Both the position numbers and the translations under genes were made by a program. A stretch of DNA of 64,000 nucleotides from positions 2,542,001-2,606,000 of the forward strand of contig NZ_CP091851.1 of assembly GCF_022059845.1 (NCBI RefSeq), read 5' to 3'. The stretch is from Terrirubrum flagellatum. GTDB taxonomy: Bacteria > Pseudomonadota > Alphaproteobacteria > Rhizobiales > Beijerinckiaceae. Positions 36,475 to 46,181 of the stretch are shown here, piece after piece. The stretch's first letter is position 1; each line of letters starts with the position of its first letter. The notes beneath the pieces are model-generated. The model was not told where the DNA came from. It saw only the letters and a program-made list of their open reading frames with translations, and did no database searches.

Positions 36475-36711
36475 TCAGAACGCCCGAAAGGTGATGATTG
36501 TATGGGTGTCCAGGATTTCCGGGATCGTCTGCACCTTCTCGCCGACGAAGCGGCCGATATCGACCTCGGTCGGGATGTGGAACTTGGCGAGGATGTCGTA
36601 CTGGCCGGCGATCGAATAGATCTCGGATGCGATCTCGGCGTCGGCGAGACGGCTCGCCACCTCATAGGTCTTGCCGAGCTTGCATTTGATCTCGACGAAG
36701 AAGGTCTGCAC
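36475..36711 (-). CDS. Lrp/AsnC ligand-binding (RAM) domain protein without HTH
   Basis: A 78-residue stand-alone RAM domain: MQTFFVEIKCKLGKTYEVASRL, AEIASEIYSIAGQYDILAKF, then VGEKVQTIPEILDTHTIITF. Start GTG at 36711 with GGGAG upstream. Such proteins assemble like Lrp regulators but lack a DNA-binding half; they may bind amino acids. It sits between the DUF1176 gene and a divergent acyl-CoA dehydrogenase. Confidence 0.88.
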   Translation of the reverse strand: MQTFFVEIKCKLGKTYEVASRLADAEIASEIYSIAGQYDILAKFHIPTEVDIGRFVGEKVQTIPEILDTHTIITFRAF

Positions 36712-36866
36712 GGCCCGGCTCCCGGTCTCTGAACGGGTTCGGTAGCGGGTCTCGGGCGACGCCGCAACATCTCCGAGGCGATTGGCAATCGCGCCCGCCC
36801 GCCCGAAAATGCCGGCTCATTCGCAGGCCGATCTCCGACCAGCGGCCAAGGATCGTGGAGGACGCC

Positions 36867-38102
36867 ATGGATTTCGAACCGAGCGCAAAAGCGAAGGACT
36901 ATGTCGCGCGCGTGCGCGCCTTCATGCGCGAGCACATTGTCCCGATCGAGAACGACTACTGGGCGCAGGTCGAAAGCGCGGCGCAGGGCGGCGACTGGCG
37001 CACATGGAAAATCCCGCAGACCATGGAGGACCTCAAGGCGAAAGCGCGCGCGCAGGGGCTGTGGAACATGTTCCTGCCCGACGACAAGCTCGGCGCCGGC
37101 CTCTCGATCGTCGATTATGCCCAGGTGGCGGAGGAAACGGGACGCAGCTTCATGGCGCCCGAGGTCTTCAACTGCTCCGCGCCCGACACCGGCAATATGG
37201 AGGTGCTGTGGCGCTACGGCTCCGACGCACAGAAGGAGAAATGGCTGAAGCCGCTGCTCGCCGGCGAAATCCGCTCCGTCTTCTGCATGACGGAGCCCGA
37301 CGTCGCCTCCTCCGACGCGACCAACATGCAGGCGACCGCCATCGTCGAAGGCGACGACATCGTGCTCAATGGACGCAAATGGTGGTCGAGCGGCGTCGGC
37401 GATCCCCGCTGCAAGATCGCGATCTTCATGGCGCATACGCCTGACGCGACCAGGGATCGCCATGAGCAGCATTCGATGGTGCTCGTTCCCGTCGATACTT
37501 CGGGCGTCACGATCAAGCGCATGCTCCCCGTATTCGGCTCGCATGACGCTCCACATGGCCATGGCGAGATGCAATTCGAGAATGTGCGTGTGCCGGTCGC
37601 GAATGTTCTCGTCGGCCCCGGCCACGGATTTCCGATCGCGCAGGGACGGCTTGGTCCCGGCCGCATCCATCACTGCATGCGCTGCATCGGCGCTTCGGAG
37701 CGGATGCTCGAATTGATGATCGAGCGCGGCATGAAGCGCGTGGCCTTCGGGCAGCCGCTGGTCAATCTCGGCGGCAATCGCGAACGCATCGCCAATCTGC
37801 GCATGGCGATCGATCAGGCGCGACTGCTCACGCTCTACGCCGCGTGGAAAATGGACAAGGTCGGCAACCGCGCCGCGATGACGGAGATCTCTTCGATCAA
37901 GGTGGTCGCGCCGAACGTGATGCAGAAGGTCGCCGACGATGCGATCCAGATGTTCGGCGGCGCCGGCATGTCGAATGACGACACGCCGCTTGCGTCATTC
38001 TTCGCCACCGCGCGACTGCTGCGTCTCGCGGACGGCCCCGACGAAGTTCATCGCGATGTCATCGCGCGCATCGAACTGCGCAAGCACGGCGCGAATCGAT
38101 AG
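36867..38102 (+). CDS. Acyl-CoA dehydrogenase
   Basis: FAD-dependent alpha,beta-dehydrogenation of an acyl-CoA. The ATG at 36867 has GGAGG five bases upstream, so I prefer it to 36855. Signature stretches: SVFCMTEPDVASSDATNMQ (FAD and substrate loop), RKWWSSGVGDPRCKI, GRIHHCMRCIGASERML, and the C-terminal IQMFGGAGMSNDDTPLASFFATARLLRLADGPDEVH. The length and WKIPQTM region resemble the ACAD10/11-like or long-chain members. Exact chain length is unknown. Confidence 0.93.
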   Translation: MDFEPSAKAKDYVARVRAFMREHIVPIENDYWAQVESAAQGGDWRTWKIPQTMEDLKAKARAQGLWNMFLPDDKLGAGLSIVDYAQVAEETGRSFMAPEVFNCSAPDTGNMEVLWRYGSDAQKEKWLKPLLAGEIRSVFCMTEPDVASSDATNMQATAIVEGDDIVLNGRKWWSSGVGDPRCKIAIFMAHTPDATRDRHEQHSMVLVPVDTSGVTIKRMLPVFGSHDAPHGHGEMQFENVRVPVANVLVGPGHGFPIAQGRLGPGRIHHCMRCIGASERMLELMIERGMKRVAFGQPLVNLGGNRERIANLRMAIDQARLLTLYAAWKMDKVGNRAAMTEISSIKVVAPNVMQKVADDAIQMFGGAGMSNDDTPLASFFATARLLRLADGPDEVHRDVIARIELRKHGANR

Positions 38103-38314
38103 CGATCAATAGACAGAGCCTGCACGCGAATTTCGGCCCTTCATTCCGTTGCGTCAGCGATTCTCTCGAAAAGGGAACGCTGGCGGCGCAGCGACGTTTG
38201 CAGCCTGACGAAGAGAGCATCGCTCTCACGTTGCGTCCAACAAGCTGGTCGATGTGGCCGCTGCGCGCTCGCGCAGCGCAGCGTCGATTGCTGTCAACAT
38301 GAAGGGAACGTGAA

Positions 38315-38740
38315 ATGAAACGCATTCTTGCGACGGCGCTTCTGATTTCCGCGACGGCGATCGCGGCGCCGGCATTCGCCCAGAACGATGAAGCGGCCAA
38401 GGGCGGCGCACTGACAGGCGCAGCCACCGGCGCGGTCGGTGGCGCCATTGTCGGCGGGCCGATCGGCGCGGCTGTCGGCGGCATCGCAGGCGCCGCAGTC
38501 GGCGCGACTGCAGGCTCATTGACGCCGGAGGACCGTGTGTACATTCGCGATTATGCGGTCCGCCAGCGCGCGGCGCCTGTCACGGTGCAGGAGCGCATTG
38601 TGATCGGCGAACCGCTGCCGCCAACGGTCAAGTATTATCGGGTTGAGGGCAATCCGCGCGTCGCGACCTATCGCTACGCCTACGTCAACAACCACTATTA
38701 CATCGTGGACGAGAGCGGTCGCGTCGTCGGCGAGATGTAA
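38315..38740 (+). CDS. Secreted DUF1236-family protein
   Basis: Signal peptide MKRILATALLISATAIAAPAFA, then a Gly/Ala zipper (TGAATGAVGGAIVGGPIGA and so on, about residues 30-68), and the DUF1236 region: EDRVYIRDYAVRQRAAPVTV, then VTPGEP-like IVIGEPLPPTVKYYRVEG and ending YYIVDESGRVVGEM. Typical of Hyphomicrobiales envelopes. A terminator follows at 38763. Confidence 0.9.
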   Translation: MKRILATALLISATAIAAPAFAQNDEAAKGGALTGAATGAVGGAIVGGPIGAAVGGIAGAAVGATAGSLTPEDRVYIRDYAVRQRAAPVTVQERIVIGEPLPPTVKYYRVEGNPRVATYRYAYVNNHYYIVDESGRVVGEM

Positions 38741-38762
38741 CGCCTGACGCGCTAATCAAGAG

Positions 38763-38788
38763 CGGGGCGGCGAAAGCCGCTCCGTTTT
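38763..38788 (+). terminator. Intrinsic terminator of the DUF1236 gene
   Basis: A nine-pair stem (CGGGGCGGC / GCCGCTCCG with one wobble) closed by a GAAA tetraloop and followed by TTTT. It begins 22 bases after the stop codon. Confidence 0.85.
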
Positions 38789-38812
38789 CGTTTGTCCGGC
38801 GAAATAGGAGAA

Positions 38813-39070
38813 TTATTCGTCGCTGGAGCCGTAAGGCGACGAAAGGATCACGCGCACCTTGCGCTCGCCTGAATTATGCGGCGGCGTCATAGCGGGCGCG
38901 GCGATGCGCGTTTCGTCAGCAGTTTTGGCGACGACGTCGGGATCAACCGCCGCCGGTTGGCTCGCGACGGCCTTGCGCGGCGTCGCGGGCTGATGGCCGC
39001 GGCTTGGCGCCTGCGCGAAAGCAACGCCTGCGATCGCAGAAAAAACGATGCCCAAAGCCACGCGTTTCAT
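38813..39070 (-). CDS. Small secreted protein (85 aa)
   Basis: Signal peptide MKRVALGIVFSAIAGVAFA with cleavage before QAPSRGHQ. The mature part is Pro/Ala/Thr-rich (TPRKAVASQPAAVDPDVV) and ends with VRVILSSPYGSSDE. A frame start at 39094 also exists, but the ATG at 39070 gives a proper signal. No domain recognised. Confidence 0.65.
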   Translation of the reverse strand: MKRVALGIVFSAIAGVAFAQAPSRGHQPATPRKAVASQPAAVDPDVVAKTADETRIAAPAMTPPHNSGERKVRVILSSPYGSSDE

Positions 39071-39289
39071 TTGAGCCCAACCCCATACAGCCAAGCCGGA
39101 CGCGCGCCCCGTCCGCGAATTCCGGCAATGACGGCGCGCCTATTCCATATAGGGCGCCGCGCGTCACCTGGGAGGCGAGGTCACGGTTAGCGAAATCCAC
39201 CTATGTCCTGCGGTTCTTGCTCGCTCCGGCCTGCTTGGCCAAGCTTTGCCCGGACGACAGATCAATGACGGACAAACCGGGAGGATGAC

Positions 39290-40468
39290 ATGATCGACGC
39301 CGTGATCGTGTCCACCGCGCGCACGCCTCTGGCGAAATCCTGGCGCGGCGCATTCAATATGACTCATGGCGCGACGCTGGGAGGCCATGCCGTTCGCCAC
39401 GCCATCGAACGCGCCGGCGTCGAACCTGGCGAAGTCGAAGACGTGCTAATGGGCTGCGCCTATCCCGAGGGCGCGACCGGCCTGAACATCGCCCGCCAGA
39501 TCGCGCTGATGGCCGACTGTCCCGTCACAACCGCTGGCGTCACAGTCAACCGCTTCTGTTCGTCAGGCCTGCAGACCATCGCCATGGCGGCGCAGCAGGT
39601 CATGGTCGACCGCGTTCCCGTTGTCGTGGCCGGCGGCGTCGAGTCGATCTCGCTGACGCAGAACCAGATGAACAAGCATATGCTGACGAGCCGCGATCTC
39701 ACGAAGAAAAAGCCCGAGATCTATTGGCCGATGCTGCAGACCGCCGAGACGGTGGCGAAGCGCTACAACATTCCGCGCGAGGCGCAGGACGAATATGGCG
39801 CGCGCAGCCAGCAGCGCGCAGCGGCCGCCGCGGCGGCGGGGAAATTCGCCGACGAGATCGTCCCGATCAAGGTCTGCATGGCGGTGACGGACAAGGCGAC
39901 CGGCGAAACCAGCAATCGCGAAGTCGTCGCCAAGGCCGATGAAGGCATTCGCGCCGACACCACCTACGCCGCGCTGGCGGACATCAAGCCGGCGATCGAA
40001 GGCGGCGTCATCGCCGCCGGCAACGCCAGTCAGTTTTCCGACGGCGCCTCGGCCTGCGTCGTCATGGACGGACGCCTCGCGGAAAAGCGCGGGCTGTCGC
40101 CGCTCGGAATTTTCCGCGGCTTCGCCGTCGCCGGCTGCGAGCCTGATGAGATGGGAATAGGACCTGTCTTCGCCGTGCCGCGCCTGCTCGAACGCACGGG
40201 CGTGAGGTTTGAGGACATCGATCTCTGGGAGCTCAACGAAGCTTTCGCCGTGCAGGTGATCTATTGCCGCGACAGGCTCGGCATTCCCGACGACAGGCTC
40301 AATGTGAATGGCGGCGCCATCGCCGTCGGCCATCCCTACGGCGTGTCGGGTTCGCGGCTCGTGGGACACGCGCTCATCGAAGGCAAACGGCGCGGCGCGA
40401 AACTCGTCGTGGTCACCATGTGCATTGGCGGCGGCATGGGCGCCGCCGGATTGTTCGAGGTGGCCTGA
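39290..40468 (+). CDS. Thiolase (acetyl-CoA C-acyltransferase)
   Basis: Thiolase condensing or cleaving acyl-CoA. The nucleophile Cys lies in [16 protein letters not shown] near residue 89, the His in [17 protein letters not shown] and the second Cys in [11 protein letters not shown] near the end. 392 residues. The acetoacetyl-CoA synthetase gene lies two genes downstream in opposite orientation, so a role in C4 ketone-body or fatty acid metabolism is likely. Whether it is biosynthetic or degradative is unclear. Confidence 0.95.
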   Translation: MIDAVIVSTARTPLAKSWRGAFNMTHGATLGGHAVRHAIERAGVEPGEVEDVLMGCAYPEGATGLNIARQIALMADCPVTTAGVTVNRFCSSGLQTIAMAAQQVMVDRVPVVVAGGVESISLTQNQMNKHMLTSRDLTKKKPEIYWPMLQTAETVAKRYNIPREAQDEYGARSQQRAAAAAAAGKFADEIVPIKVCMAVTDKATGETSNREVVAKADEGIRADTTYAALADIKPAIEGGVIAAGNASQFSDGASACVVMDGRLAEKRGLSPLGIFRGFAVAGCEPDEMGIGPVFAVPRLLERTGVRFEDIDLWELNEAFAVQVIYCRDRLGIPDDRLNVNGGAIAVGHPYGVSGSRLVGHALIEGKRRGAKLVVVTMCIGGGMGAAGLFEVA

Positions 40469-40637
40469 AAGCCACTGGCGCGACGCTTTGACGCGACAAG
40501 CAGCCGCCCGCCTGAAATATTTCCGCCGCGCAACAGCTTAGCGAGCCCCGGCGCGCCCACGTCCTGCGGCGCGAGCCTCTTGATGCCGCGATGAAAACAT
40601 CACACCGTGCGATCGAACGCGTTCGGGCGGTCCGGAG

Positions 40638-41663
40638 ATGTCGATGCAGACTCAAACACGCGCGGCAAGGTCAGTAAATCGCGCGCATTTCGTCGAGCGC
40701 GCGTGCTGCCCCGCCTGCGCAAGCGTCAACACCGTCGAGATCTATGCGGCGCCTTTGAATGAACCGCCCGTGCGCGATTTCATCGCGTCGCATTACGCCA
40801 CGCAAGGCGAAGTCAACTGGTCCTATCTCTCCGGCACAGACTACGTCCTCGATGAATGCGCAGACTGCGAATTGATCTTTCAGCGCTTCATTCCCAACGA
40901 CGCTCTTCTCAATCATATCTATTGCGAGATGATCGATCCGGAGAAGCTTTCGCGCGTCGAGAATAGTCGGCTGACCATCGACACATTTCACAGGATCGCC
41001 GGCGAAATGGATGTGCTGTTCCGTCTCGCCGGCAAACCGCCCGCCGAAATCCGGTTTCTCGACTACGGCTATGGTCATGGCCGCTGGGCGCGCGTCGCGA
41101 GAGCCATGGGCGCCGAGGTCTATGCGACAGAAATCGGCGAAGACAAAATCGCCAGCGCCGCGGCGCTGGGCGTGCGCATGATTCCGGACGCTGAAATCGA
41201 CAACATGCGTTTCGATATCGTGCACACCGAGCAGGTCTTCGTGCATCTCGTCGACCCTGCGGCGACTTTCAAACGCCTCGCGGCTGTCACCGACGGCATC
41301 ATGAAAGTCGCAGTGCCCACTCAAACGCGCGCGAAAGAGCTCGTTCAGTCAAAGGGATTGACCGCGGCCTCGCCCTTCAAGAAAATCGTCGCGGGCGAAA
41401 CGCTCTCCCGGCAAGACCTGACCTATATATCGCTGCAGCCGCTCGAGCATCTCAACACCTACAGCGTCAAAACTTTCGAGAGGCTATGCGCCGCTCACGG
41501 CATGCGGATCATCAGCCGGACGCGCCGCGCCTCCATTCCACTCAACATCATGACGCCGAAGCTCGCGCTCGGCTCACTCAAGCGGGCGGCCTCGATGATC
41601 GCCAAAACGATCCTGCCGCCGGTCTCCGCCTACTTCGTCATGTCGCCGGCGAACCGCGCCTGA
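40638..41663 (+). CDS. Class I SAM-dependent methyltransferase with N-terminal zinc-binding motif
   Basis: 341 residues. An N-terminal cysteine cluster (ERACCPACASVNTVEIY, then LDECADCELIFQRF) looks like a zinc-binding lead-in as in sugar- and hypothetical C-methyltransferases of this type. The methyltransferase core follows: IRFLDYGYGHGRWARVARAMGAEVYATEI (SAM loop), then FDIVHTEQVFVHLVDP. It may modify a sugar or envelope lipid. The substrate cannot be told. Confidence 0.82.
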   Translation: MSMQTQTRAARSVNRAHFVERACCPACASVNTVEIYAAPLNEPPVRDFIASHYATQGEVNWSYLSGTDYVLDECADCELIFQRFIPNDALLNHIYCEMIDPEKLSRVENSRLTIDTFHRIAGEMDVLFRLAGKPPAEIRFLDYGYGHGRWARVARAMGAEVYATEIGEDKIASAAALGVRMIPDAEIDNMRFDIVHTEQVFVHLVDPAATFKRLAAVTDGIMKVAVPTQTRAKELVQSKGLTAASPFKKIVAGETLSRQDLTYISLQPLEHLNTYSVKTFERLCAAHGMRIISRTRRASIPLNIMTPKLALGSLKRAASMIAKTILPPVSAYFVMSPANRA

Positions 41664-41676
41664 TCGGCGCCGCCTT

Positions 41677-43626
41677 TCAACTCCGCAGCGCCGGCATGTC
41701 GCGATAGAGATCGAGCGCTTCGGGGTTCGCGAGCGCCTCCTTGTTCTTGACGTCGCGGCCATGCACCACGTCGCGCACGGCGAGTTCGGTGATCTTGCCT
41801 GACTTGGTGCGCGGGATGTCCGCGACCTGCACGATCTTCGCCGGCACATGGCGCGGCGAGGCGCCGGCGCGGATTTTCGACTTGATCGCCTTTTCGAGAT
41901 CGGCGTCGAGCGTCGCGCCTTCCTTCAGCCGCACGAACAGGACGACGCGCACGTCATTGTCCCAGTCCTGGCCGATGCAGATGCCTTCGACCACTTCGGG
42001 AATCTGCTCGACCTGGGCATAGATTTCGGCGGTGCCGATGCGGACGCCGCCGGGATTGAGCGTCGCGTCGGAGCGGCCATGGATGATGATCCCGTCATGC
42101 TCGGTCCATTCGGCGAAATCGCCCTGGCACCAGATTCCGGGATAGCGCTCGAAATAGGCGGCGCGGAATTTTGCGCCTTCCGGATCGTTCCAGAATTTCA
42201 CCGGCATCGACGGAAACGCCTTGGCGCAGACAAGCTCGCCCTTGCCGCGCGCGAGATGCTGGCCGTCATCGCCCCAGACATCGATCGCGACGCCAAGCGT
42301 CGGCGCCTGGATTTCGCCGCGCCACACCGGCGCGGTCGGATCGCCGGCGACGAAGCAGGCGACGATATCGGTTCCGCCTGACACCGACGCGAGCTGCGCC
42401 TTGTCGGTCACATGAGAATAGACATAGTCGAAACTTTCCGCAGCGAGCGGCGAACCGGTCGAGCAGATCAGCCGCACGCTTGCGAGATCATGGGTGCTCT
42501 TCGGCGCAAGCTCCGCCTTCTTGCAGGCGTCGATATATTTCGCCGACGTACCGAAGAGCGTGACCTTCTCCGCCTCAGCATAATCGAACAGAACCGAATT
42601 GACGGGATGAAAGGGCGAGCCGTCATAGAGGATGAGCGTCGCCTCGCTCGCCAGCGCCGAGACGAGCCAGTTCCACATCATCCAGCCCATGGTGGTGAAG
42701 TAGAAGACGCGATCTCCCGGCTTCACATCGCAATTGAATCGATGTTCCGAGAGATGCTTGAGCAACGCGCCGCCGGCGCTGTGAACGATGCATTTCGGCG
42801 CGCCCGTCGTGCCTGATGAATAAAGAATATAGGCGGGATGCGCGAAAGGCAGGGGCGTGAATTCCGGCTCGCGCGGCTGATGAGGCGCGATCAGATCGGC
42901 AAGCGTCGCAGCACGCGGCAGCGCTTGCGCTGTCGCGGCCGCATCGCCGAGATAATCGACGATGATCACCTTCTCGGCCGACGGCAGCCCGCTGACGATC
43001 GCTTGCAGCTTGTCGAGGATCGGCAGGCGCTTGCCGGCGTACCAGTAGCCGTCGCAGGCGAAGAACAGCTTCGGCTCGATCTGGCCGAAGCGGTCGAGCA
43101 CGCCGCGCTCTCCGAAATCGGGCGAGCATGACGAAAACACCGCGCCAATCGAGGTCGCAGCCAGCATGATCGCGATGCTCTCGGGCAGGTTCGGCAGCAT
43201 CGCCGCCACGCGGTCGCCGACGCCGACGCCGGCCGCCCGCATCGCCTGCTGAAGACGCGAGACGAGGGCTGAGAGTTCGGCCCAGCTCATGCGCTTTTCG
43301 GCCTTGTCCTCGCCGCGGAACACCAGCGCCTCGCCATCGTCGCGGCGGCGCAGCAGGTTCTCGGCGAAGTTCAGCTTCGCATCGGGAAAAAATTCCGCGC
43401 CCGGCATCGTATCGCGGCCAAGCGCCCGCGCGCCCTTCTCGCCGATGACGCCGGCGAAATCCCACAGCGCCGACCAGAACTCGGCGCGGTTGGCGACCGA
43501 CCAGGCGTGCAGCGCGCGATAGCTCGAGAAGCCGCCGGTCTGCTGCTTCAGCCCTTCGGCGAAGGCCGCGACATTGGTCGCCTTGATCTGCGCCTCGGTC
43601 GGCGTCCAGAGGGGGGAGTCGGCCAT
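41677..43626 (-). CDS. aacS: Acetoacetyl-CoA synthetase
   Basis: ATP-dependent activation of acetoacetate to acetoacetyl-CoA. The AMP-binding P-loop is [31 protein letters not shown] and [13 protein letters not shown] are typical of AacS; adenylation continues with [21 protein letters not shown] and the C-terminal Lys in RTKSGKITE. The N-terminal ACS-type block [21 protein letters not shown] is complete. 649 residues is the expected length. The thiolase at 39290 would cleave its product. Confidence 0.95.
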   Translation of the reverse strand: MADSPLWTPTEAQIKATNVAAFAEGLKQQTGGFSSYRALHAWSVANRAEFWSALWDFAGVIGEKGARALGRDTMPGAEFFPDAKLNFAENLLRRRDDGEALVFRGEDKAEKRMSWAELSALVSRLQQAMRAAGVGVGDRVAAMLPNLPESIAIMLAATSIGAVFSSCSPDFGERGVLDRFGQIEPKLFFACDGYWYAGKRLPILDKLQAIVSGLPSAEKVIIVDYLGDAAATAQALPRAATLADLIAPHQPREPEFTPLPFAHPAYILYSSGTTGAPKCIVHSAGGALLKHLSEHRFNCDVKPGDRVFYFTTMGWMMWNWLVSALASEATLILYDGSPFHPVNSVLFDYAEAEKVTLFGTSAKYIDACKKAELAPKSTHDLASVRLICSTGSPLAAESFDYVYSHVTDKAQLASVSGGTDIVACFVAGDPTAPVWRGEIQAPTLGVAIDVWGDDGQHLARGKGELVCAKAFPSMPVKFWNDPEGAKFRAAYFERYPGIWCQGDFAEWTEHDGIIIHGRSDATLNPGGVRIGTAEIYAQVEQIPEVVEGICIGQDWDNDVRVVLFVRLKEGATLDADLEKAIKSKIRAGASPRHVPAKIVQVADIPRTKSGKITELAVRDVVHGRDVKNKEALANPEALDLYRDMPALRS

Positions 43627-43736
43627 GAAAAAGCTCCGTCAGTCGGTTCGGCTTAGAACATCCCCGGCCGCCGGGGAAAGCGCGTTCTTGCGAGGGATTT
43701 GGCCGCAGCGCGCAGGACGTATAGGTTGCGCGCCGC

Positions 43737-45503
43737 ATGAAGGCTCTTCGCCCATTCCTGACCCGGCCCCCGGCCGGCGTGATGGCGATCGTCGGCGCTG
43801 CGCTGTTGGCGATCGGTCTCGCGCCTTTGCCGATCGGACGCACATTTACGCTGAAATCGCTCAATCAGCAGATTTCGGAGCGGACGGGCCTGACCGCCGT
43901 CGCCGACAAGGCCGACGTGCGCCTGAGCTTCCTGCCCTTCCCCAAGGCGCGCATTCTCAATCTGCGAATCACCGACCCGCATGGCGCGCCGCTGGCGCGG
44001 ATCGGCGTGCTCGACGCCTATCTCAGGCCGCTCGACCTGATTGGCGGCAGATTGCGCTTCACGGGCTATGCGGTCAGCGAAGCCATCATCGACGCTGGCG
44101 AACCGGCCGCGCGCGCCGCCTGGCGGACGGCCGGACGCAAGCTCATCGAGGCGACGCTGCAGCCCTCCGCGCCTTCTCCCGCCGAGCTTTCGGTCGAGCG
44201 TAGCGCCGTCGCGACGGGATCGCAGCCGCTGACTGACGTCACAGCGACAATCTCCTGGGGCGGCGCGGGCTCCGCCCTTTCCGCTTGGGCGCGCGGACGC
44301 TGGAAGGGAGAGGAGACGGAAATCCGCCTCTCCGACTTTCAGCCCGATACGTTCTTCGCCAGCCAGGGCAAGGGACCCGTCCGGTTCGCCGTCCGCTCGC
44401 CCTTCGCGTCGATCGACTATGCCGGCGACATCGAGGGGCCGGAGGCGCCGCGCGGCGAAGGGCTGCTCAAGCTCAGCGTCAGCTCGGCCGACCGGCTCGG
44501 CCGCTGGCTCGGCTTTTCCGCGCCGCTGAGCGGTGTCATCGATCGCTATAGTTTCGAGGGGCGCGGCCCGGTCTCGACGCGCGGCTTCTCCTCGGCTGCA
44601 GCGACTGTGACGACAGGCGCAAGCCAGCTCGAAGGCACGCTCGCGCTTCGCGTCGATGACGGCCGCCCGCAAATCTCCGGCACGCTGGCGACGCAGGACG
44701 TCGATTTCGACGCCATCGGCTCCTCGCTCGACTCCGTGCGCGATACGGCCGGCGCCTGGAGCCAGGATGGTTTCGATCCCTCGCCGCTAAAGCGCACCGA
44801 TGTCGATCTCCGGTTGTCGGCCAGCCGCGTGCGGCTTCTGGGCGCGCGGCTTGGCGAAGCCGCGATCTCGATCATGCTGAAATCGGGCCGGCTCGAATTC
44901 GTGCTGGGGCGCGCGCAGGCCTATCAGGGCGCGCTGCGCGGCCGCGCCAGCTTGCAGGCGCTCGATGGCGAGCGCGTCGAAGCGCGGCTGCAGGCGAATT
45001 TCGAGGACATGGATATTGGCGCGACGTTGCAGGATGTCGCGGGGCGACGCCTCGCTTCGGGCCGCGCGCAGGGCCAGTTGCAGCTTGAATCGACCGGGCG
45101 TTCGGCGACCGAGATCGCAAAATTGCTTTCGGGCAAGATCAACGCGCAATTGAAGGATGGCGATCTCGCCGGCTTCAATCTGGTCGACGCGATGCGCCGG
45201 CCCGACCGGCTCTCGGCGGAGCTCGTCAGCGCGCAGGCGGGCCGCACGACGTTCCAGTCGCTCGATGTGAGCGCCACGCTTGCGCAGGGTGTCGCCGACA
45301 CACAGGACGCGACGCTGACCGCCTCAGGCGGCGTCGCGGCGGTCGCATCGGGACAGGCTTCGGTGCGCGACCAGACGATCACGCTCAACGGCGTCGCGCG
45401 CGCGCCCTCCATTCCCGGCGACGGGCTGCGCTTCACATTGAGCGGGCCGTGGCGCCAGCCCAGCCTGCAATGGCAATATTCGAGCGTGTTCAAGCGGAGC
45501 TGA
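43737..45503 (+). CDS. AsmA-family envelope protein
   Basis: Membrane-anchored AsmA-like protein, a family of long beta-rich proteins linked to lipid transport to the outer membrane. The N-terminal anchor is GVMAIVGAALLAIGLAPLPIG, then the AsmA start TFTLKSLNQQISERTGL. The C-terminal AsmA_2 block reads LKDGDLAGFNLVDAMRR and LSGPWRQPSLQWQY. 588 residues, with long Ser/Thr/Gly-rich beta stretches between. Precise cargo unknown. Confidence 0.88.
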   Translation: MKALRPFLTRPPAGVMAIVGAALLAIGLAPLPIGRTFTLKSLNQQISERTGLTAVADKADVRLSFLPFPKARILNLRITDPHGAPLARIGVLDAYLRPLDLIGGRLRFTGYAVSEAIIDAGEPAARAAWRTAGRKLIEATLQPSAPSPAELSVERSAVATGSQPLTDVTATISWGGAGSALSAWARGRWKGEETEIRLSDFQPDTFFASQGKGPVRFAVRSPFASIDYAGDIEGPEAPRGEGLLKLSVSSADRLGRWLGFSAPLSGVIDRYSFEGRGPVSTRGFSSAAATVTTGASQLEGTLALRVDDGRPQISGTLATQDVDFDAIGSSLDSVRDTAGAWSQDGFDPSPLKRTDVDLRLSASRVRLLGARLGEAAISIMLKSGRLEFVLGRAQAYQGALRGRASLQALDGERVEARLQANFEDMDIGATLQDVAGRRLASGRAQGQLQLESTGRSATEIAKLLSGKINAQLKDGDLAGFNLVDAMRRPDRLSAELVSAQAGRTTFQSLDVSATLAQGVADTQDATLTASGGVAAVASGQASVRDQTITLNGVARAPSIPGDGLRFTLSGPWRQPSLQWQYSSVFKRS

Positions 45504-45518
45504 GCGAGCGCGAAATAT

Positions 45519-46181
45519 CTATCGCGCAAGCTCCAGCGGAAACGGCGTCGGCTCCCAGATTTTTTCGAGTTTCAAAGAGGCGGCCATTCGCGCTTCCAAC
45601 CGATGCAGCACGCGCGCGATTGCCTCGCGATCACCGGCAGAAATTCCTGCGCCCACCTCTTTGACTCTTTCTGAAAGCCCTTCGCTCTCGCGATCAAGGA
45701 TCGTACGATCCGGAGCGCAAATTTCTTCAGAGAGCAAACGCGCGGCTTCGTCCAGTTCGCCAAAAGCGAGGCGGAAGCGGAGATCGAGTCGCCCGAGATA
45801 GCTGCGTTGCACCGGATCTTTTGGAAGAGCATGCCCAGCATAATCTCGCAAGGTTTTCATGGCGCGCAGCTTCGGTAGCGCCCTATTCTCAATATTGCTG
45901 ACAAGTTCGTCCTCCACATCGGGCTCATCCAGCAGCCACAATCGACCTTTGCGGCCCAACGTCTCGCCTTGAGTGACATTCACGAACGTCGGGGGATAAA
46001 ACATCGCCGTCGCAGCCCAACCGAGCATGAACTGATTGGCTGAGCTCGTGGCGCTGACGTAAATGAATCGCGCGAAATGATGCACCGGGCGCAGGAATAT
46101 GCCGCGTTCGGCCAGCGCCAAATCAGGATGTCGCGCGAGCAGTGGCGCAACGAGCTTTTTAACCTCGCGGAGAGTCGTCAA
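45519..46181 (-). CDS. Uncharacterised protein, candidate immunity partner of the upstream toxin-like gene
   Basis: A 220-residue soluble protein of no family I recognise. It starts with TTG at 46181 (GAGG eight bases upstream), overlapping the stop of the toxin-like gene in a TTGA arrangement. Blocks such as GIFLRPVHHFARFIYVSATSSANQFMLGW and the acidic DEPDVEDELVSNIENRALPKL fit a soluble cytoplasmic protein. Immunity is inferred only from its position just downstream of, and coupled to, a putative nuclease toxin; nothing in the sequence proves it. Confidence 0.6.
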   Translation of the reverse strand: MTTLREVKKLVAPLLARHPDLALAERGIFLRPVHHFARFIYVSATSSANQFMLGWAATAMFYPPTFVNVTQGETLGRKGRLWLLDEPDVEDELVSNIENRALPKLRAMKTLRDYAGHALPKDPVQRSYLGRLDLRFRLAFGELDEAARLLSEEICAPDRTILDRESEGLSERVKEVGAGISAGDREAIARVLHRLEARMAASLKLEKIWEPTPFPLELAR